Source: Ralstonia thomasii (lineage in GTDB: Bacteria; Pseudomonadota; Gammaproteobacteria; Burkholderiales; Burkholderiaceae). From it: a DNA stretch of 64,000 nt. The DNA is taken from NCBI RefSeq assembly GCF_958405895.1, contig NZ_CATZAR010000001.1, one strand, 5' to 3'. A program made the translations under genes and the position numbers. The notes beneath the pieces are model-generated. The model was given only the letters and a program-made list of their open reading frames with translations. It was not told the origin of the DNA and did no database searches. Below are positions 43,823 through 53,071 of the stretch, piece by piece (position 1 is the stretch's first letter; every line of letters starts with the position of its first letter).

Positions 43823-45403
43823 ATGACCTGGCTTGCTGACCCGTCCGTCTGGATTGGCCTGTTTACCCTGGTGGTGCTCGAGATCGTTCTCGGCATCGAC
43901 AACCTCGTTTTCATCGCCATCCTGGTCAACAAGCTGCCGCCGGCGCTGCGCGACCGCGCCCGCGTGATCGGGCTGGGGCTGGCCTTGCTGATGCGCATGG
44001 TGCTGCTGGCCGCCATGTCTTGGCTGATCGGGCTCACCAGGCCGTTGCTCACGCTTGGGCCGGTCGATCTGTCGGGCCGATCGATCATCCTGCTGCTGGG
44101 CGGCTTCTTCCTGCTGTTCAAGGCCACGTCCGAACTGCACGAACGCCTGGACGGCCAGCCGCAAGACGAAAGCCATGGCAGCGGCCACGGCAAGTTCTGG
44201 AATGTCATTGTGCAGGTGGTGATTCTCGATGCGGTGTTCTCCATCGACTCCGTCATCACTGCCGTGGGCATGGTCAACGACCTGCCGGTGATGATGGCGG
44301 CCGTGGTGGTCGCCATGGGCGCCATGCTGTTTGCCTCGCGCCCGCTGACGGAGTTCGTCAACGCGCATCGCACGGTGGTGGTGCTGTGCCTGAGCTTCCT
44401 GCTGATGATCGGCTTCTCGCTGGTGGCCGAGGGCCTGGGCTTTCATATTCCCAAGGGCTATCTATATGCGGCCATCGGTTTCTCGATCCTGATCGAGTTC
44501 TTCAACCAGATGGCCCAGCGCAATACCGTGCGCTACGAGCGCCGCCGCCCGCTGCGCGAGCGCACCGCCGATGCGGTGCTGAGCCTGTTGGGCGACCGCC
44601 GTGGCGCGCCGGCGGAGTCCGAATCGCACGAAGCGGTTTCGCACGCGGCTGGCCAGTCCGTGCCCGAGACCGTGTTCCGTCCGGAAGAGCGCAGCATGGT
44701 CAGCGGCGTGCTCGACCTGGCCGAGCGCTCGGTGCGCTCGATCATGACGCCGCGCCACGATATTTCGTGGGTGGATCTGGATGCCGACGTGGCCGTCACG
44801 CGCAAGTTGCTGCTGGCGGTGCCGCACAACCAGTTTCCGGTGTGCCGCGGCGGGCTGGATGACCTGCTGGGCGTGGCGCGCGCCAAAGACCTGATGGGCG
44901 ATCTCGACACGCGCGGCTCCATCGACGTGGACCGCAGCGTGAAGCCCGCGCTCAAGGTGTCCGACAACATCGGCATCCTGCGCCTGATGGATCAGCTCAA
45001 GCGTGCGCGCGGGCGCATGCTGGTGGTGACCGATCCGCTGGACGTGGTGCAAGGTGTGGTGACGCCCATCGACGTGCTCGAAGCCATTGCGGGTGAATTC
45101 CCCGATGAAGACGAACGCCTTGGCGTAGTGGAAGTCAGCGATGGCTGCTGGGAAGTCGCCGGCGAGGCGGACCTGCGCCAGCTCGAAGACGTGCTGCACG
45201 TCGAGTGGCTGCTTGACGAAGGCGGCGGCGCCACGAGCCTGGGCGGCTATCTTTTCAACCAATGGGACCGCCTGCCTGAAGTGGGCGACACGCTGGTGCG
45301 CCACGATCTGCGTTTCCAGATCCTCGAAGCCGGCAGCCGCCGCATCGTGCGCGTGCGCATCGAGCGCATGGAAGATGTGACGGCACCCGAGGCGGAAGCC
45401 TAA
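43823..45403 (+). CDS. TerC-family membrane protein with CBS and CorC/HlyC domains
   Basis: A 526-residue fusion. Residues 1-240 are a TerC domain with seven hydrophobic helices and its paired acidic motifs (LEIVLGIDNLVF, LDAVFSIDSVITAVG). Residues about 290-425 hold a CBS pair (RSIMTPRHDISWVD, VVTDPLDVVQGVVTPIDVLE), and the end (about 440-518) is the CorC_HlyC transporter-associated domain. The order matches E. coli YegH/YoaE. TerC-type proteins are increasingly linked to manganese or other metal export at or after secretion; the soluble part may sense nucleotides. Its stop overlaps the convergent DMT gene by four bases. Confidence 0.9.
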   Translation: MTWLADPSVWIGLFTLVVLEIVLGIDNLVFIAILVNKLPPALRDRARVIGLGLALLMRMVLLAAMSWLIGLTRPLLTLGPVDLSGRSIILLLGGFFLLFKATSELHERLDGQPQDESHGSGHGKFWNVIVQVVILDAVFSIDSVITAVGMVNDLPVMMAAVVVAMGAMLFASRPLTEFVNAHRTVVVLCLSFLLMIGFSLVAEGLGFHIPKGYLYAAIGFSILIEFFNQMAQRNTVRYERRRPLRERTADAVLSLLGDRRGAPAESESHEAVSHAAGQSVPETVFRPEERSMVSGVLDLAERSVRSIMTPRHDISWVDLDADVAVTRKLLLAVPHNQFPVCRGGLDDLLGVARAKDLMGDLDTRGSIDVDRSVKPALKVSDNIGILRLMDQLKRARGRMLVVTDPLDVVQGVVTPIDVLEAIAGEFPDEDERLGVVEVSDGCWEVAGEADLRQLEDVLHVEWLLDEGGGATSLGGYLFNQWDRLPEVGDTLVRHDLRFQILEAGSRRIVRVRIERMEDVTAPEAEA

Positions 45404-46317
45404 GACGTCGTCGATGAAAGCGGCCTTGGTGCGCGCGCCAAACCAAGGCTGAGCACACCTGCCAGCACGCACGCAATGCCGCCTACCTGACGCGTGCTGA
45501 CGGCCTCGCCGAGCAGCGTTGCTGCGAACAGCACGGCTGCCACGGGTGCCAGCGCGGTGAACAGCGATGCCTCCGCACCGCTGACGCGCGCAGCCCCGGT
45601 ATACCAGAGCATGAAACCACCGACTGTCGGCACGATGGCGTAGTAGGCCACCGCCATCAGCGCGTGCGTTGTCTGCACCGATGCGTGCAACTGCCAAGGC
45701 GCTTCCCACAGCGCGGGCACCAGCGCCGTCAGCAAACCGAACGCACTCATCAATGCCGACAGCGCAAGCGGCGGCACCGGCGTGCGCAGCCGCTTGTTGA
45801 GCAGGATGAAGAGCCCCTCGCACACCACGGCGCCCATCACCAGCAGGTTGCCGAGCAGCGGATGTGTCGCGTCGCCGCGCGGCTGCAGGGCGATGGCCAA
45901 CACGCCGGCGGTGGCCAGCCCAATCGCCCCCAGCACCGCGCGGCCGGGTCGTTCGCCCAGCAGCACGATCGCGATGAGCGCCGACATGACCGGCAGCGTG
46001 CCGACGATGACGCCTGCATCTGCCGCTGACGTGTGCCGCAGGCCCGAAATGAGCAGCGTCGTATAGCCCACGCTGCCGGCGGCTGCCTGCAGGAAGAGCA
46101 GTACCCAATCGCGGCGTGCAAGCACGGGCCAGCGCGTGCGGGTCATGCGCATGATGACGAGGAACATCGGCAGCGCCATCGCAAAGCGCAACGCTGTCGC
46201 CGTAAAGGGCGGCAAGCCCGCCGCGATGATCTTGCTGGCGGCCACGGTGCTGCCCACCAGCACCATGGCCAGCGCAAGGTAGAGGCAGCCTTCGAGTCGA
46301 TTGGACAGTTTTGACAT
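45400..46317 (-). CDS. DMT-superfamily transporter (EamA)
   Basis: A 305-residue membrane protein with ten helices arranged as two EamA repeats: VGSTVAASKIIAAGLPPFTATALRFA in repeat one (positions split here for length), and YAIVPTVGGFMLWYTGAARVSG in repeat two. EamA proteins export amino acids, drugs or other metabolites. The start at 46317 gives a short cytoplasmic N-terminus (MSKLSNRLEG). An AraC regulator is encoded upstream on the same strand (92-base gap), which often marks regulator-exporter pairs; the inducer is unknown. Confidence 0.85.
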   Translation of the reverse strand: MSKLSNRLEGCLYLALAMVLVGSTVAASKIIAAGLPPFTATALRFAMALPMFLVIMRMTRTRWPVLARRDWVLLFLQAAAGSVGYTTLLISGLRHTSAADAGVIVGTLPVMSALIAIVLLGERPGRAVLGAIGLATAGVLAIALQPRGDATHPLLGNLLVMGAVVCEGLFILLNKRLRTPVPPLALSALMSAFGLLTALVPALWEAPWQLHASVQTTHALMAVAYYAIVPTVGGFMLWYTGAARVSGAEASLFTALAPVAAVLFAATLLGEAVSTRQVGGIACVLAGVLSLGLARAPRPLSSTTS

Positions 46318-46409
46318 ATCGCATCCCGCGTGTGTGGAAGCCGCAGGATGGGCCCACGCGATGCGTGCGTCTTGAACGAAATTGCAGGGGGGAGGGGCGG
46401 CAGATGCGG

Positions 46410-47237
46410 CTAGCGTGCCGCCGCCACCATGCCCGGCGATACGCCGTACTTGCGCACGAACTGCCGCGTCATGTGGCTTTGATCGGCAAAGCCGCAGGCG
46501 GCCGCCACTTCCGCCAACGGCTGGCCTTGGGCGATCAGCCGACGCGCCAGGGCCACGCGACGCTGCACCTGATAGGCGTGGGGCGTGAGGCCCGTGACGC
46601 GGGCAAAGCCGCGCAATACCTGGAAGCGGCTCAGGCCGGTCTCGTGCGCGAGGTCGAGCAGGGAGATGGCCGCGGCCGGGTCATCATCGATGCGGGTGCG
46701 GGCGAGCCGGATGGCATCGGGTGCTGCATCGCCATGTTTGCCGGTCGTCCGGTTCGCGGGATGCAGCGCCGCCGCCAGTACGGACAGCAGCAGTTGCTCG
46801 CGCAGCAGCGAGTCGTTTCGGGTGGCGGGCATCGTCATCTGCGCAAACAGCAGACGGACGCGCGGTGCGAGATTGGAGTCGCGGATGACCGGGCGGTCAA
46901 ACTCAGCGTCGCCGTCGTGGCCGGGGTGCAGATCCGTCGCCAAGTCGGCGACCACGCCCGGGTCGAGGTAAAGCATGCGCCACGCGCGCCCGGCATCGCC
47001 GATGGGTGTGCCATCGTGCACTTCAAGCGGATTGACGGTGATGACGTCACCCGCGCCGGCTTCTACGGTGCCGCGTCCGCTGAATGATTTCTGCGCCCCG
47101 CGATCAACGATGCCGATGCCAAACTGGCCATGCGTGTGGCGCGGGAAGGTGTGACCGGAATCTGCGGCGACGGCTTCCACACCGCGCATGGCGCAGCGAT
47201 GCATTGAAAACGCGAGGTTGGCCGGCCGGTTGGGCAA
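46410..47237 (-). CDS. AraC-family transcriptional regulator with cupin sensor domain
   Basis: A 275-residue regulator. The N-terminal half is a cupin (AraC_binding type, HTHGQFGIGIVDRGAQ and the metal-like His pair HTFPRHTHG); the C-terminal half has two helix-turn-helix motifs (LLDLAHETGLSRFQVLRGF and LAEVAAACGFADQSHMTRQF) followed by the classic KYGVSPG. I chose a TTG start at 47237 because AAGGA lies six bases upstream, the only good ribosome site; an ATG further in (47204) would cut into the N-terminal strand, and the longer frame from 47318 has no site. It probably regulates the downstream DMT transporter gene. Confidence 0.85.
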   Translation of the reverse strand: MPNRPANLAFSMHRCAMRGVEAVAADSGHTFPRHTHGQFGIGIVDRGAQKSFSGRGTVEAGAGDVITVNPLEVHDGTPIGDAGRAWRMLYLDPGVVADLATDLHPGHDGDAEFDRPVIRDSNLAPRVRLLFAQMTMPATRNDSLLREQLLLSVLAAALHPANRTTGKHGDAAPDAIRLARTRIDDDPAAAISLLDLAHETGLSRFQVLRGFARVTGLTPHAYQVQRRVALARRLIAQGQPLAEVAAACGFADQSHMTRQFVRKYGVSPGMVAAAR

Positions 47238-47449
47238 AGGCGGTTCCTTGTGAGGGGAATACGCGAATCTGTGGGTGCAGCGTGGCCGCAGCATACGCTT
47301 TCTTCGCATTTCGCTCATTTTTTGCCCACAGGCGGTTGGTATGCTGCGGCTTTCTGCGGCAATGCGCCCGGTAAGATCACGCCGTGCCTGCAGCCGGGCA
47401 GCGCGGGAATCGCGACCGCCAACGGCGCCCGACCGTCCCTGACTGATCC

Positions 47450-49006
47450 ATGCGACCGTCTTTCGGTATCACCCCCAAGCTGTTCGTTGCGTTGTTCATG
47501 CTGAGCATCTTTGTTGCGCTCGCCATGGGCACGGCGGTGCGCTGGCGGTTTGACGCCAACTTTCTCGACTACGTGAACGCGCGCGAATCCGAGCGCATGA
47601 CCGTGCTCGCGCAAAGCGTGGAGGCCGCCTACACGCAGCACGGCGGCTGGGATTTCCTGCGCGACGATCGCATGGCGTGGTTCCGCCTGCTGCGCCGCGA
47701 AGGCGCCCGGGCCCGCGCCAACGGCATGGGCGGCGACCGCTTCGACCTGCCACCGGGCCATCGCTTCGAGCCGCTCCCACCCGGCGCCGACCGTGGCATG
47801 GACAGAGACATGCCGCCGCCGCCCGGCCCGCCTCCCGCAGGCAGCATGCCGCCGCACCCGGCCGACGAGCCGCCGATGCCGCACTCGCCGATCTGGCTGT
47901 TTGATGCCCAGCGCAACGTCATCATTGGCGACGGGCTGCCGCTGGGCCCAAACGCGCGATGGCAGGAACTGCACCACAACGGCCAGACCGTCGGCTGGCT
48001 GGCCATGCCGCCGCGCGTACGGGTGCCCGAAGGCGCCGACCAGGCATTCCAGGTGCAGCAGTTGCGCGCCACGTGGATCATCGCGGGGCTGTCGGTCCTG
48101 CTGGCGGCGTTCATGGCGGTGCTGCTCGCACGCGGTCTGCTGGCCCCGATGCGCCGGCTGACGGATGCCGCGCGCCGCATGGCCGACGGCGACTACGCCA
48201 CTCGTGTCGACGTGCATTCGCGCGATGAACTTGGCGGGCTCGCGGCGGATTTCAACCACCTTGCCGCGTCGCTGGAGGCCAACCAGAAGATGCGCCGTCA
48301 GCTCACGGCCGATATCTCGCACGAGCTGCGCACGCCCCTGGCCGTGCTGCGCGGCGAACTGGAAGCACTGGAAGACGGCGTGCGCCCGTTGACGGCCACC
48401 TCGCTCGCGTCATTGCAGGCCGAGGTGTCGACGCTCAGCAAGCTCATCGACGACTTGTACGAACTCTCGCTGGCCGATGTGGGGGCGCTTGCTTTCCACA
48501 TGGAGCCGCTCGACCTGGCCGATACCGTGTGCGGCGCCGTGCAAGGCTTCACGCCACGCCTGATGGAAAAGGGCATTGCGCTGCAGCTGGATGTGTCGGC
48601 AGCGCCGTCGCATGCCACGATGGTCAAAGGCGATGCGCAGCGCCTGCGGCAGGTCATGCAGAACCTGCTGGAAAACACCCTGCGCTATACCGATGCCGGC
48701 GGCACGCTGCGCGTGCATGTCCATCAGGAAGATGACTGGCAGCAGATCGACGTGCAGGACAGCGCGCCGGGCGTGCCCGAAACGATGCTGCCGCGCATCT
48801 TCGATCGCCTGTTCCGGGTGGATGCCTCGCGCAGCCGGGCACAAGGCGGGGCGGGCCTCGGATTGAGCCTGTGCCAGACCATCGTTGCTGCACACGGCGG
48901 CACCATTGAAGCCAGACATTCGCCGTTGGGCGGGCTGTGGATCGCCATCCGCCTGCCTGTTCTTGATGTGCTTGATCCGCTAGCCGACCATGATTCTGAT
49001 CATTGA
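47450..49006 (+). CDS. Sensor histidine kinase, BaeS/CpxA-like
   Basis: A 518-residue membrane kinase. TM1 is about 10-30; the periplasmic domain runs from about 31 to 205; TM2 is about 207-231. HAMP spans about 232-285, His291 is the phosphoacceptor (DISHELRTPLAVL), the N-box has Asn409 (QNLLENTLRYT) and the G2 box is GGAGLGLSLCQTI. Unusual is a periplasmic segment rich in Pro, Met, His and Asp (about 101-147, for example DMPPPPGPPPAGSMPPHPAD). Such a segment can bind soft metals or sense envelope stress. The 3' end overlaps the regulator gene by 17 bases. The Spy/CpxP-like gene downstream is a plausible target. Confidence 0.92.
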   Translation: MRPSFGITPKLFVALFMLSIFVALAMGTAVRWRFDANFLDYVNARESERMTVLAQSVEAAYTQHGGWDFLRDDRMAWFRLLRREGARARANGMGGDRFDLPPGHRFEPLPPGADRGMDRDMPPPPGPPPAGSMPPHPADEPPMPHSPIWLFDAQRNVIIGDGLPLGPNARWQELHHNGQTVGWLAMPPRVRVPEGADQAFQVQQLRATWIIAGLSVLLAAFMAVLLARGLLAPMRRLTDAARRMADGDYATRVDVHSRDELGGLAADFNHLAASLEANQKMRRQLTADISHELRTPLAVLRGELEALEDGVRPLTATSLASLQAEVSTLSKLIDDLYELSLADVGALAFHMEPLDLADTVCGAVQGFTPRLMEKGIALQLDVSAAPSHATMVKGDAQRLRQVMQNLLENTLRYTDAGGTLRVHVHQEDDWQQIDVQDSAPGVPETMLPRIFDRLFRVDASRSRAQGGAGLGLSLCQTIVAAHGGTIEARHSPLGGLWIAIRLPVLDVLDPLADHDSDH

Positions 49007-49649
49007 AGACGAACCCAAGCTGGCTGCATTGATGACCGACTATCTGCGCGCCGCCCACTACGAGACCGAGTGGCTGGCCGATGGCACGCACGCAGCGCAG
49101 CGCATTCGCGAGACGGCACCCGAACTCGTGCTGCTCGACCTCATGCTGCCCGGCAAGGACGGCCTGGAGATCTGCCGGGAGGTGCGCGCCTTCAGCGAGG
49201 TGCCCATCGTCATGGTGACGGCGCGCGTGGAAGAAATCGACCGCCTGCTCGGCCTTGAGCTGGGCGCCGACGACTACGTCTGCAAGCCCTTCAGCCCGCG
49301 CGAACTGGTGGCGCGCATCAAGACCATCCTGCGGCGCGTACAGCGCGGTGGCGGCGTGCCGGAGAGCGCGTTGCACATCGATGCTGCTGCCTATGCCGCC
49401 ACGCTGCGCGGCCAGCGCCTCGACCTCACGCCGGTGGAATTTCGCCTGCTGGCCGCGCTTGCGGGCGCACCGGGGCGCATCCTCTCACGCTCGAATCTGC
49501 TTGAGCAGATCTACGACGACCACCGCATCGTGACCGACCGCACGGTCGATACGCACATCAAGAATCTGCGCCGCAAGATGGAGCAGGTGAGCCCGGGCAC
49601 CGAGCTGATCCATTCCGTCTATGGCGTGGGTTACCGGCTCGACGCCTGA
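48990..49649 (+). CDS. OmpR-family response regulator, BaeR-like
   Basis: A 219-residue regulator. The receiver domain has acidic residues IIEDE (about 4-8), phosphoacceptor Asp50 (LVLLDLMLPGKDG) and the conserved Lys in CKPFSPREL (about 96). The winged-helix domain (about 125-217) has LTPVEFRLLAALAG and the terminal IHSVYGVGYRLD. It is translationally coupled to its sensor kinase (17-base overlap). It most likely controls the periplasmic Spy/CpxP-like gene that starts 106 bases downstream, as BaeR and CpxR do in E. coli. Whether it also drives the mux efflux operon, as BaeR does mdtABC, is an inference to test. Confidence 0.93.
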   Translation: MILIIEDEPKLAALMTDYLRAAHYETEWLADGTHAAQRIRETAPELVLLDLMLPGKDGLEICREVRAFSEVPIVMVTARVEEIDRLLGLELGADDYVCKPFSPRELVARIKTILRRVQRGGGVPESALHIDAAAYAATLRGQRLDLTPVEFRLLAALAGAPGRILSRSNLLEQIYDDHRIVTDRTVDTHIKNLRRKMEQVSPGTELIHSVYGVGYRLDA

Positions 49650-49754
49650 GGTTCAAGAAAACTCCTCTGTTTGCACACCTTCGGTGCAGTGTCGATGGCT
49701 ACAGTGAGCACAAGGCTGGCGTGTCCGGCCGACGATCTCATCAGGAGCCTCATC

Positions 49755-50327
49755 ATGATCGCTGTGACTTCCCGCCGCCTGGTCGCCGTTGTTGCCGGGC
49801 TTGTTTTCTCATGTGCCGCGGTGGCCCAGACTGCCGCACCGGGCGCGGCTCCGCTCTCGCCGATGCAGCCAGTGCCGCCGCACGGCCCCGGCATGGTGGG
49901 GCGAGGGCCGGGCCCCGCGTTCGGCCCAGGCGGTCCGCACGCCATGGGCCCGCATCATGGTGGCGCGCCTTTCCTGCGCGGCCTCACCCTGACTGAAGCG
50001 CAGCGCGACAAGATCTTCGCCATCGAATATGCGCAGATGCCGGAAGCACGCGAGCAGCACAAGGCCATCGAGCATGCCCGCCGCGATCTGCATCAGATGG
50101 TGGCATCGGGCCAATACGACGAAGCGCGGGCACGCGGTCTGACCGAATCGCTGGGCCGCGCCGTGGCCCGCGAAGCGCAACTGCGTGCGCAGGCCGGCGC
50201 CAAGGTCATGCAGGTGCTCACCCCTGAGCAGCGCAAGCAGGTTGCCGATCGTGAGGCCCGGCGTGTTGCCGAACGCCCACTTGAATATGACGAAAGTGCT
50301 CCGCCGCCGGAACTGGCTGCGATGTAA
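49755..50327 (+). CDS. Spy/CpxP-like periplasmic protein
   Basis: A 190-residue exported protein. The signal peptide (VAVVAGLVFSCAAVAQ) ends near 25. A Pro/Gly/His/Met-rich segment follows (about 36-72, with HGPGMVGRG and HAMGPHHGG), then a helical LTxxQ-type core (LTLTEAQRDKIFAIEY and LTPEQRKQVADRE). This is the family of Spy, CpxP and the heavy-metal sensor/resistance proteins, which act as periplasmic chaperones or negative regulators of a sensor kinase. AGGAG precedes the ATG at 49755. Its position behind a BaeSR/CpxAR-type pair fits a feedback or effector role. Metal binding by the His/Met-rich part is inferred only. Confidence 0.87.
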   Translation: MIAVTSRRLVAVVAGLVFSCAAVAQTAAPGAAPLSPMQPVPPHGPGMVGRGPGPAFGPGGPHAMGPHHGGAPFLRGLTLTEAQRDKIFAIEYAQMPEAREQHKAIEHARRDLHQMVASGQYDEARARGLTESLGRAVAREAQLRAQAGAKVMQVLTPEQRKQVADREARRVAERPLEYDESAPPPELAAM

Positions 50328-50388
50328 TAAAGCGCGATCAGCGTTGGAACCGCTCTCGGTCGGCGGCGAGCGGCCCGTGAACGGATTC

Positions 50389-50829
50389 CTAGCGGTAGAC
50401 CACCACTGGCACGTGCGCGTAGGTCAGGACCTTGCGCGTCTCGTTGCCGATCAACAGTCGCCCCATCAGGCTGCGATGCCCGTGCGATGCCATGAAGATG
50501 ACGTCGCACGCGTGCCGCTCGGCCGCGTCAAGAATGCCCAGGTAAGGCTCGGCAAACTGCGACACATCGCTGTCGAACTGCACGCCTTCTTCTCGCGCCC
50601 GCTCTGCAATGCGCTCGATGCAGTCTTTGGCGTAGCCCTGCACCGTTTCCATGTAGTACGCATGCGGACACTCCCCCACGCCTGCCGAATAGGCCATGTT
50701 GGGAAATTCTTCAATGCACGTATAGGCGGTGAGGCGGCAGCCGGTGGCTCGCGCCAGCTCGAGTGCGCCGTCGATGGCCTTGCGGCACTGCTCGGAGCCG
50801 TCGGTCGGCAGGAGGATATGGGTAAACAT
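50389..50829 (-). CDS. Universal stress protein (UspA family)
   Basis: A 146-residue cytoplasmic protein of the Usp fold. It starts FTHILLPTDGSEQCRKAI (Asp in the conserved nucleotide region) and ends with HGHRSLMGRLLIGNETRKVL, where the ATP-binding G-2x-G-9x-G(S/T) pattern is imperfect: the second Gly and the terminal Ser/Thr are shifted or replaced, so nucleotide binding is uncertain. The ATG at 50829 is preceded by GGAG at good spacing. Usp proteins help survival under starvation, oxidative or membrane stress. It converges with the Spy-like gene. Confidence 0.88.
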   Translation of the reverse strand: MFTHILLPTDGSEQCRKAIDGALELARATGCRLTAYTCIEEFPNMAYSAGVGECPHAYYMETVQGYAKDCIERIAERAREEGVQFDSDVSQFAEPYLGILDAAERHACDVIFMASHGHRSLMGRLLIGNETRKVLTYAHVPVVVYR

Positions 50830-50983
50830 GGCGGTCTCCATGGGGAACCCATCTCCACGTTACTGCGCCGGCCAATGCGCCTCTATCGTGGAAAACGCTA
50901 GTGCAGCACAGCATTTCGGCCGATATGACGACCGGTCGATCGCGGTGCACGGACGTTCGGATATTGACGTGGCAGCTTGCGGC

Positions 50984-51901
50984 CTACCCCCGTTGCCAGG
51001 CCTGCCGGTAGCGTGATGGCGACGCGCCAAGCTGGAGTGCAAATCGCCGGCTGAAATGGCTCGGGCTGGCAAAGCCGCAGCGCTCGGCAATCGTCGCCAG
51101 CGCAAGGGTGGTGGTGCGCAGCAGCATTTGTGCACGCGCCATGCGTTGCTGCATCACCCACTCATGCGGCGCGGCCCCGAACGACGCGCGAAACATCCGC
51201 GCGAAATGGAATTCCGACAGATTTGCTTCTGCCGCCAGTTGTCCGAGCGACAGGGGCAGATGCAGTTCGGCATCGATGCGCGTGGCAATGCGCCGGCACA
51301 CGTGCGGCGCCAACCCGCCACGCACGGCGAGCGCCCGCGTGCGGCCCTGTGTCTGGACCAGATACGACAGCGTGTCGTTGGCCAGCGCGTTGGCGCGCAT
51401 GCGGTCGTCCAGGTCGGTCCAATCGAGCTGGGCGATGTTCGCGCAGGCTTGTGCGAGATGCGCGTCTTCGATGAAGGTGCGGTCGTGCAGCGTGAACAGG
51501 CGAGGCTCCGCGTCGAGCAGACGCACGGCGTGCCCGGCCAGCGCGTCGGGCGCGAAATACAGATGAACGAAGCGCATCGGTTGCTCGATCACCCAGCTCG
51601 ACTGGTGTTCGGCCGGCAGCATGCACACGCGGCCCGGCGCGCCGAACAGGTGCGGCAGATCTTGCCGGTGCGTCGTGTAGCCGCCTTGCAGATAGACCGA
51701 CAGCGTGTGGTGCCCGGGCTGGATGTAGCGGGCCTCGTCGTGCTCGTTGCGCCAGATGGCGGCGGTCACGCCATCGCCCAGGTTGGTGACGCGCTCGAGC
51801 GATGCGCGCGAGCCGCGTGCAAGCGTGCCGAAGACGCTCGCGTCTGCGGTTACGCGAGGATCAGCAGGTTGGGTCGATGGGGACGTGGGGGCGCGGCGCA
51901 C
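50984..51901 (-). CDS. AraC-family transcriptional regulator
   Basis: A 305-residue regulator. The N-terminal about 190 residues form a cupin-like sensor without a recognised ligand; the C-terminal 100 residues carry two helix-turn-helix motifs (LGQLAAEANLSEFHFARMF and LATIAERCGFASPSHFSRRF) and end LGASPSRYRQ. The start is not certain: GTG at 51901 is the first codon in frame, with no clear ribosome site. It is similar in layout to regulators of stress or aromatic catabolism genes but no target can be named. A pair of small secreted-protein genes lies upstream on the same strand. Confidence 0.82.
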   Translation of the reverse strand: MRRAPTSPSTQPADPRVTADASVFGTLARGSRASLERVTNLGDGVTAAIWRNEHDEARYIQPGHHTLSVYLQGGYTTHRQDLPHLFGAPGRVCMLPAEHQSSWVIEQPMRFVHLYFAPDALAGHAVRLLDAEPRLFTLHDRTFIEDAHLAQACANIAQLDWTDLDDRMRANALANDTLSYLVQTQGRTRALAVRGGLAPHVCRRIATRIDAELHLPLSLGQLAAEANLSEFHFARMFRASFGAAPHEWVMQQRMARAQMLLRTTTLALATIAERCGFASPSHFSRRFALQLGASPSRYRQAWQRG

Positions 51902-51953
51902 GCGTCGATGTTACCAACGATGGCACCGCGATGCGACGCAACGCGTCGGGGTG

Positions 51954-52385
51954 CTATCCGCCGCAGAGTTGGCGCGCGACTTCGCCCGCCAGGCCGATGC
52001 CATCCACGCGTTGCCAGCCGGCGTCGTTGGCGAGTTGCCTTTCGCTGACGGTCAGCGCGCCCTGGTACAGCTTGGCTTGCGAGACCGAAAACTGCCGGCT
52101 GCGGCAATCGACGGTGTACAAGAAATCGGCCATATCGCCGCGAAAGGCGCCGAACATGCGCTGCAGCGAACGCATGCCCGCGCGGTTCGACGCTTCCACA
52201 CGCACCCATGCGCTGACTGGGCCACTGGGCATGCGCTGGATGCTGCTGACGTCGAGCGACGCGTAGCTGTCCGGCTGATTGGGCAGCGGGATCCAGCGCT
52301 CCGCGCCGGCCACCGGCATGGACAGCGCCGCCAGCGCTGCCAGCATGCCCGCCATGACTCGGTGCGCGAAGGCGAAGGGTGTCAT
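51954..52385 (-). CDS. Small secreted protein, surface-adhesin-E-like
   Basis: A 143-residue protein with a signal peptide (MLAALAALSMPVAGA, cleaved near residue 28). The mature part has ERWIPLPNQPDSYASLDVSS, VSAWVRVEAS, and a Cys pair (Cys in YTVDCRS and in ARQLCGG) that may form a disulfide. This pattern resembles the surface-adhesin protein E-like family of small periplasmic or surface proteins, but the match is by eye only. It overlaps the upstream gene by four bases (ATGA), so both are co-translated. Function unknown. Confidence 0.65.
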   Translation of the reverse strand: MTPFAFAHRVMAGMLAALAALSMPVAGAERWIPLPNQPDSYASLDVSSIQRMPSGPVSAWVRVEASNRAGMRSLQRMFGAFRGDMADFLYTVDCRSRQFSVSQAKLYQGALTVSERQLANDAGWQRVDGIGLAGEVARQLCGG

Positions 52386-52744
52386 CGGGGCTTGCCGCCC
52401 GGTACGGGGATGGCAATCGAGTCGGAGTGGCTGCAGGCCATCATCACGCCCGCCTTGTCGACGTCAATCATCACGGTACCGGGCTTGTCGGCCGTGCTGG
52501 GCGTGGCGGCCAGACTGCCCGACAGGCGCTGCATGATCGCTTGGCAGGTCGGGGCCGTAGAGGCAACGGTAGTGGCCTTCTGGGTCTTAGCGGCCGGAAT
52601 TGGGGCGGCCACTGCCGCAGCCGCAGGCGGCGTGGAAGCGTGCGCGCGCGGCAACGCAACCAGTGCGGCCAGCACGCTCACGGCAATCAGCAACCGCGTG
52701 GTGCGCCGTGAAAGCGATCGATTGGGGGAGGACAGAGACGGCAT
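52382..52744 (-). CDS. Hypothetical small exported protein
   Basis: A 120-residue protein with a hydrophobic N-terminal segment (LLIAVSVLAALVALPRAHA), an Ala/Thr-rich stretch (about 38-66) and a short C-terminal part with two Cys (TCQAIMQRLSG and MACSHSDS). No family recognised. The ATG at 52744 is preferred to a TTG eight codons upstream; neither has a good ribosome site. Coupling to the next gene through a shared ATGA suggests the two proteins act together, perhaps in the periplasm. Confidence 0.55.
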   Translation of the reverse strand: MPSLSSPNRSLSRRTTRLLIAVSVLAALVALPRAHASTPPAAAAVAAPIPAAKTQKATTVASTAPTCQAIMQRLSGSLAATPSTADKPGTVMIDVDKAGVMMACSHSDSIAIPVPGGKPR

Positions 52745-53071
52745 GACAGTCCAGGCACGGGCATCCAAATTGCGCCTGCTAGGTCACGGGGCAGACGCGC
52801 TCTTTCGATCAATAACGGCACGCCGCGCGCGAACTTGACGCGGCAATCTGCCTCATGGGTCACTCTCGCGTGATTTTGCCTGCGCAAAGCGACTTCACGT
52901 GAACGACATAATCGGGCAGGTCGGAACATTCTCACCCATGTAGCGACCAACTAATAAGTCGGGGGATATTCTCCGGCGTCCTTTGTATCGCGAAACGGGC
53001 CGCACATGAGTTCGCACATGCCGATGATGCAAGCAGGCGGGATAAGCAGCAACGGGGTTCGTGCAGTGCCA

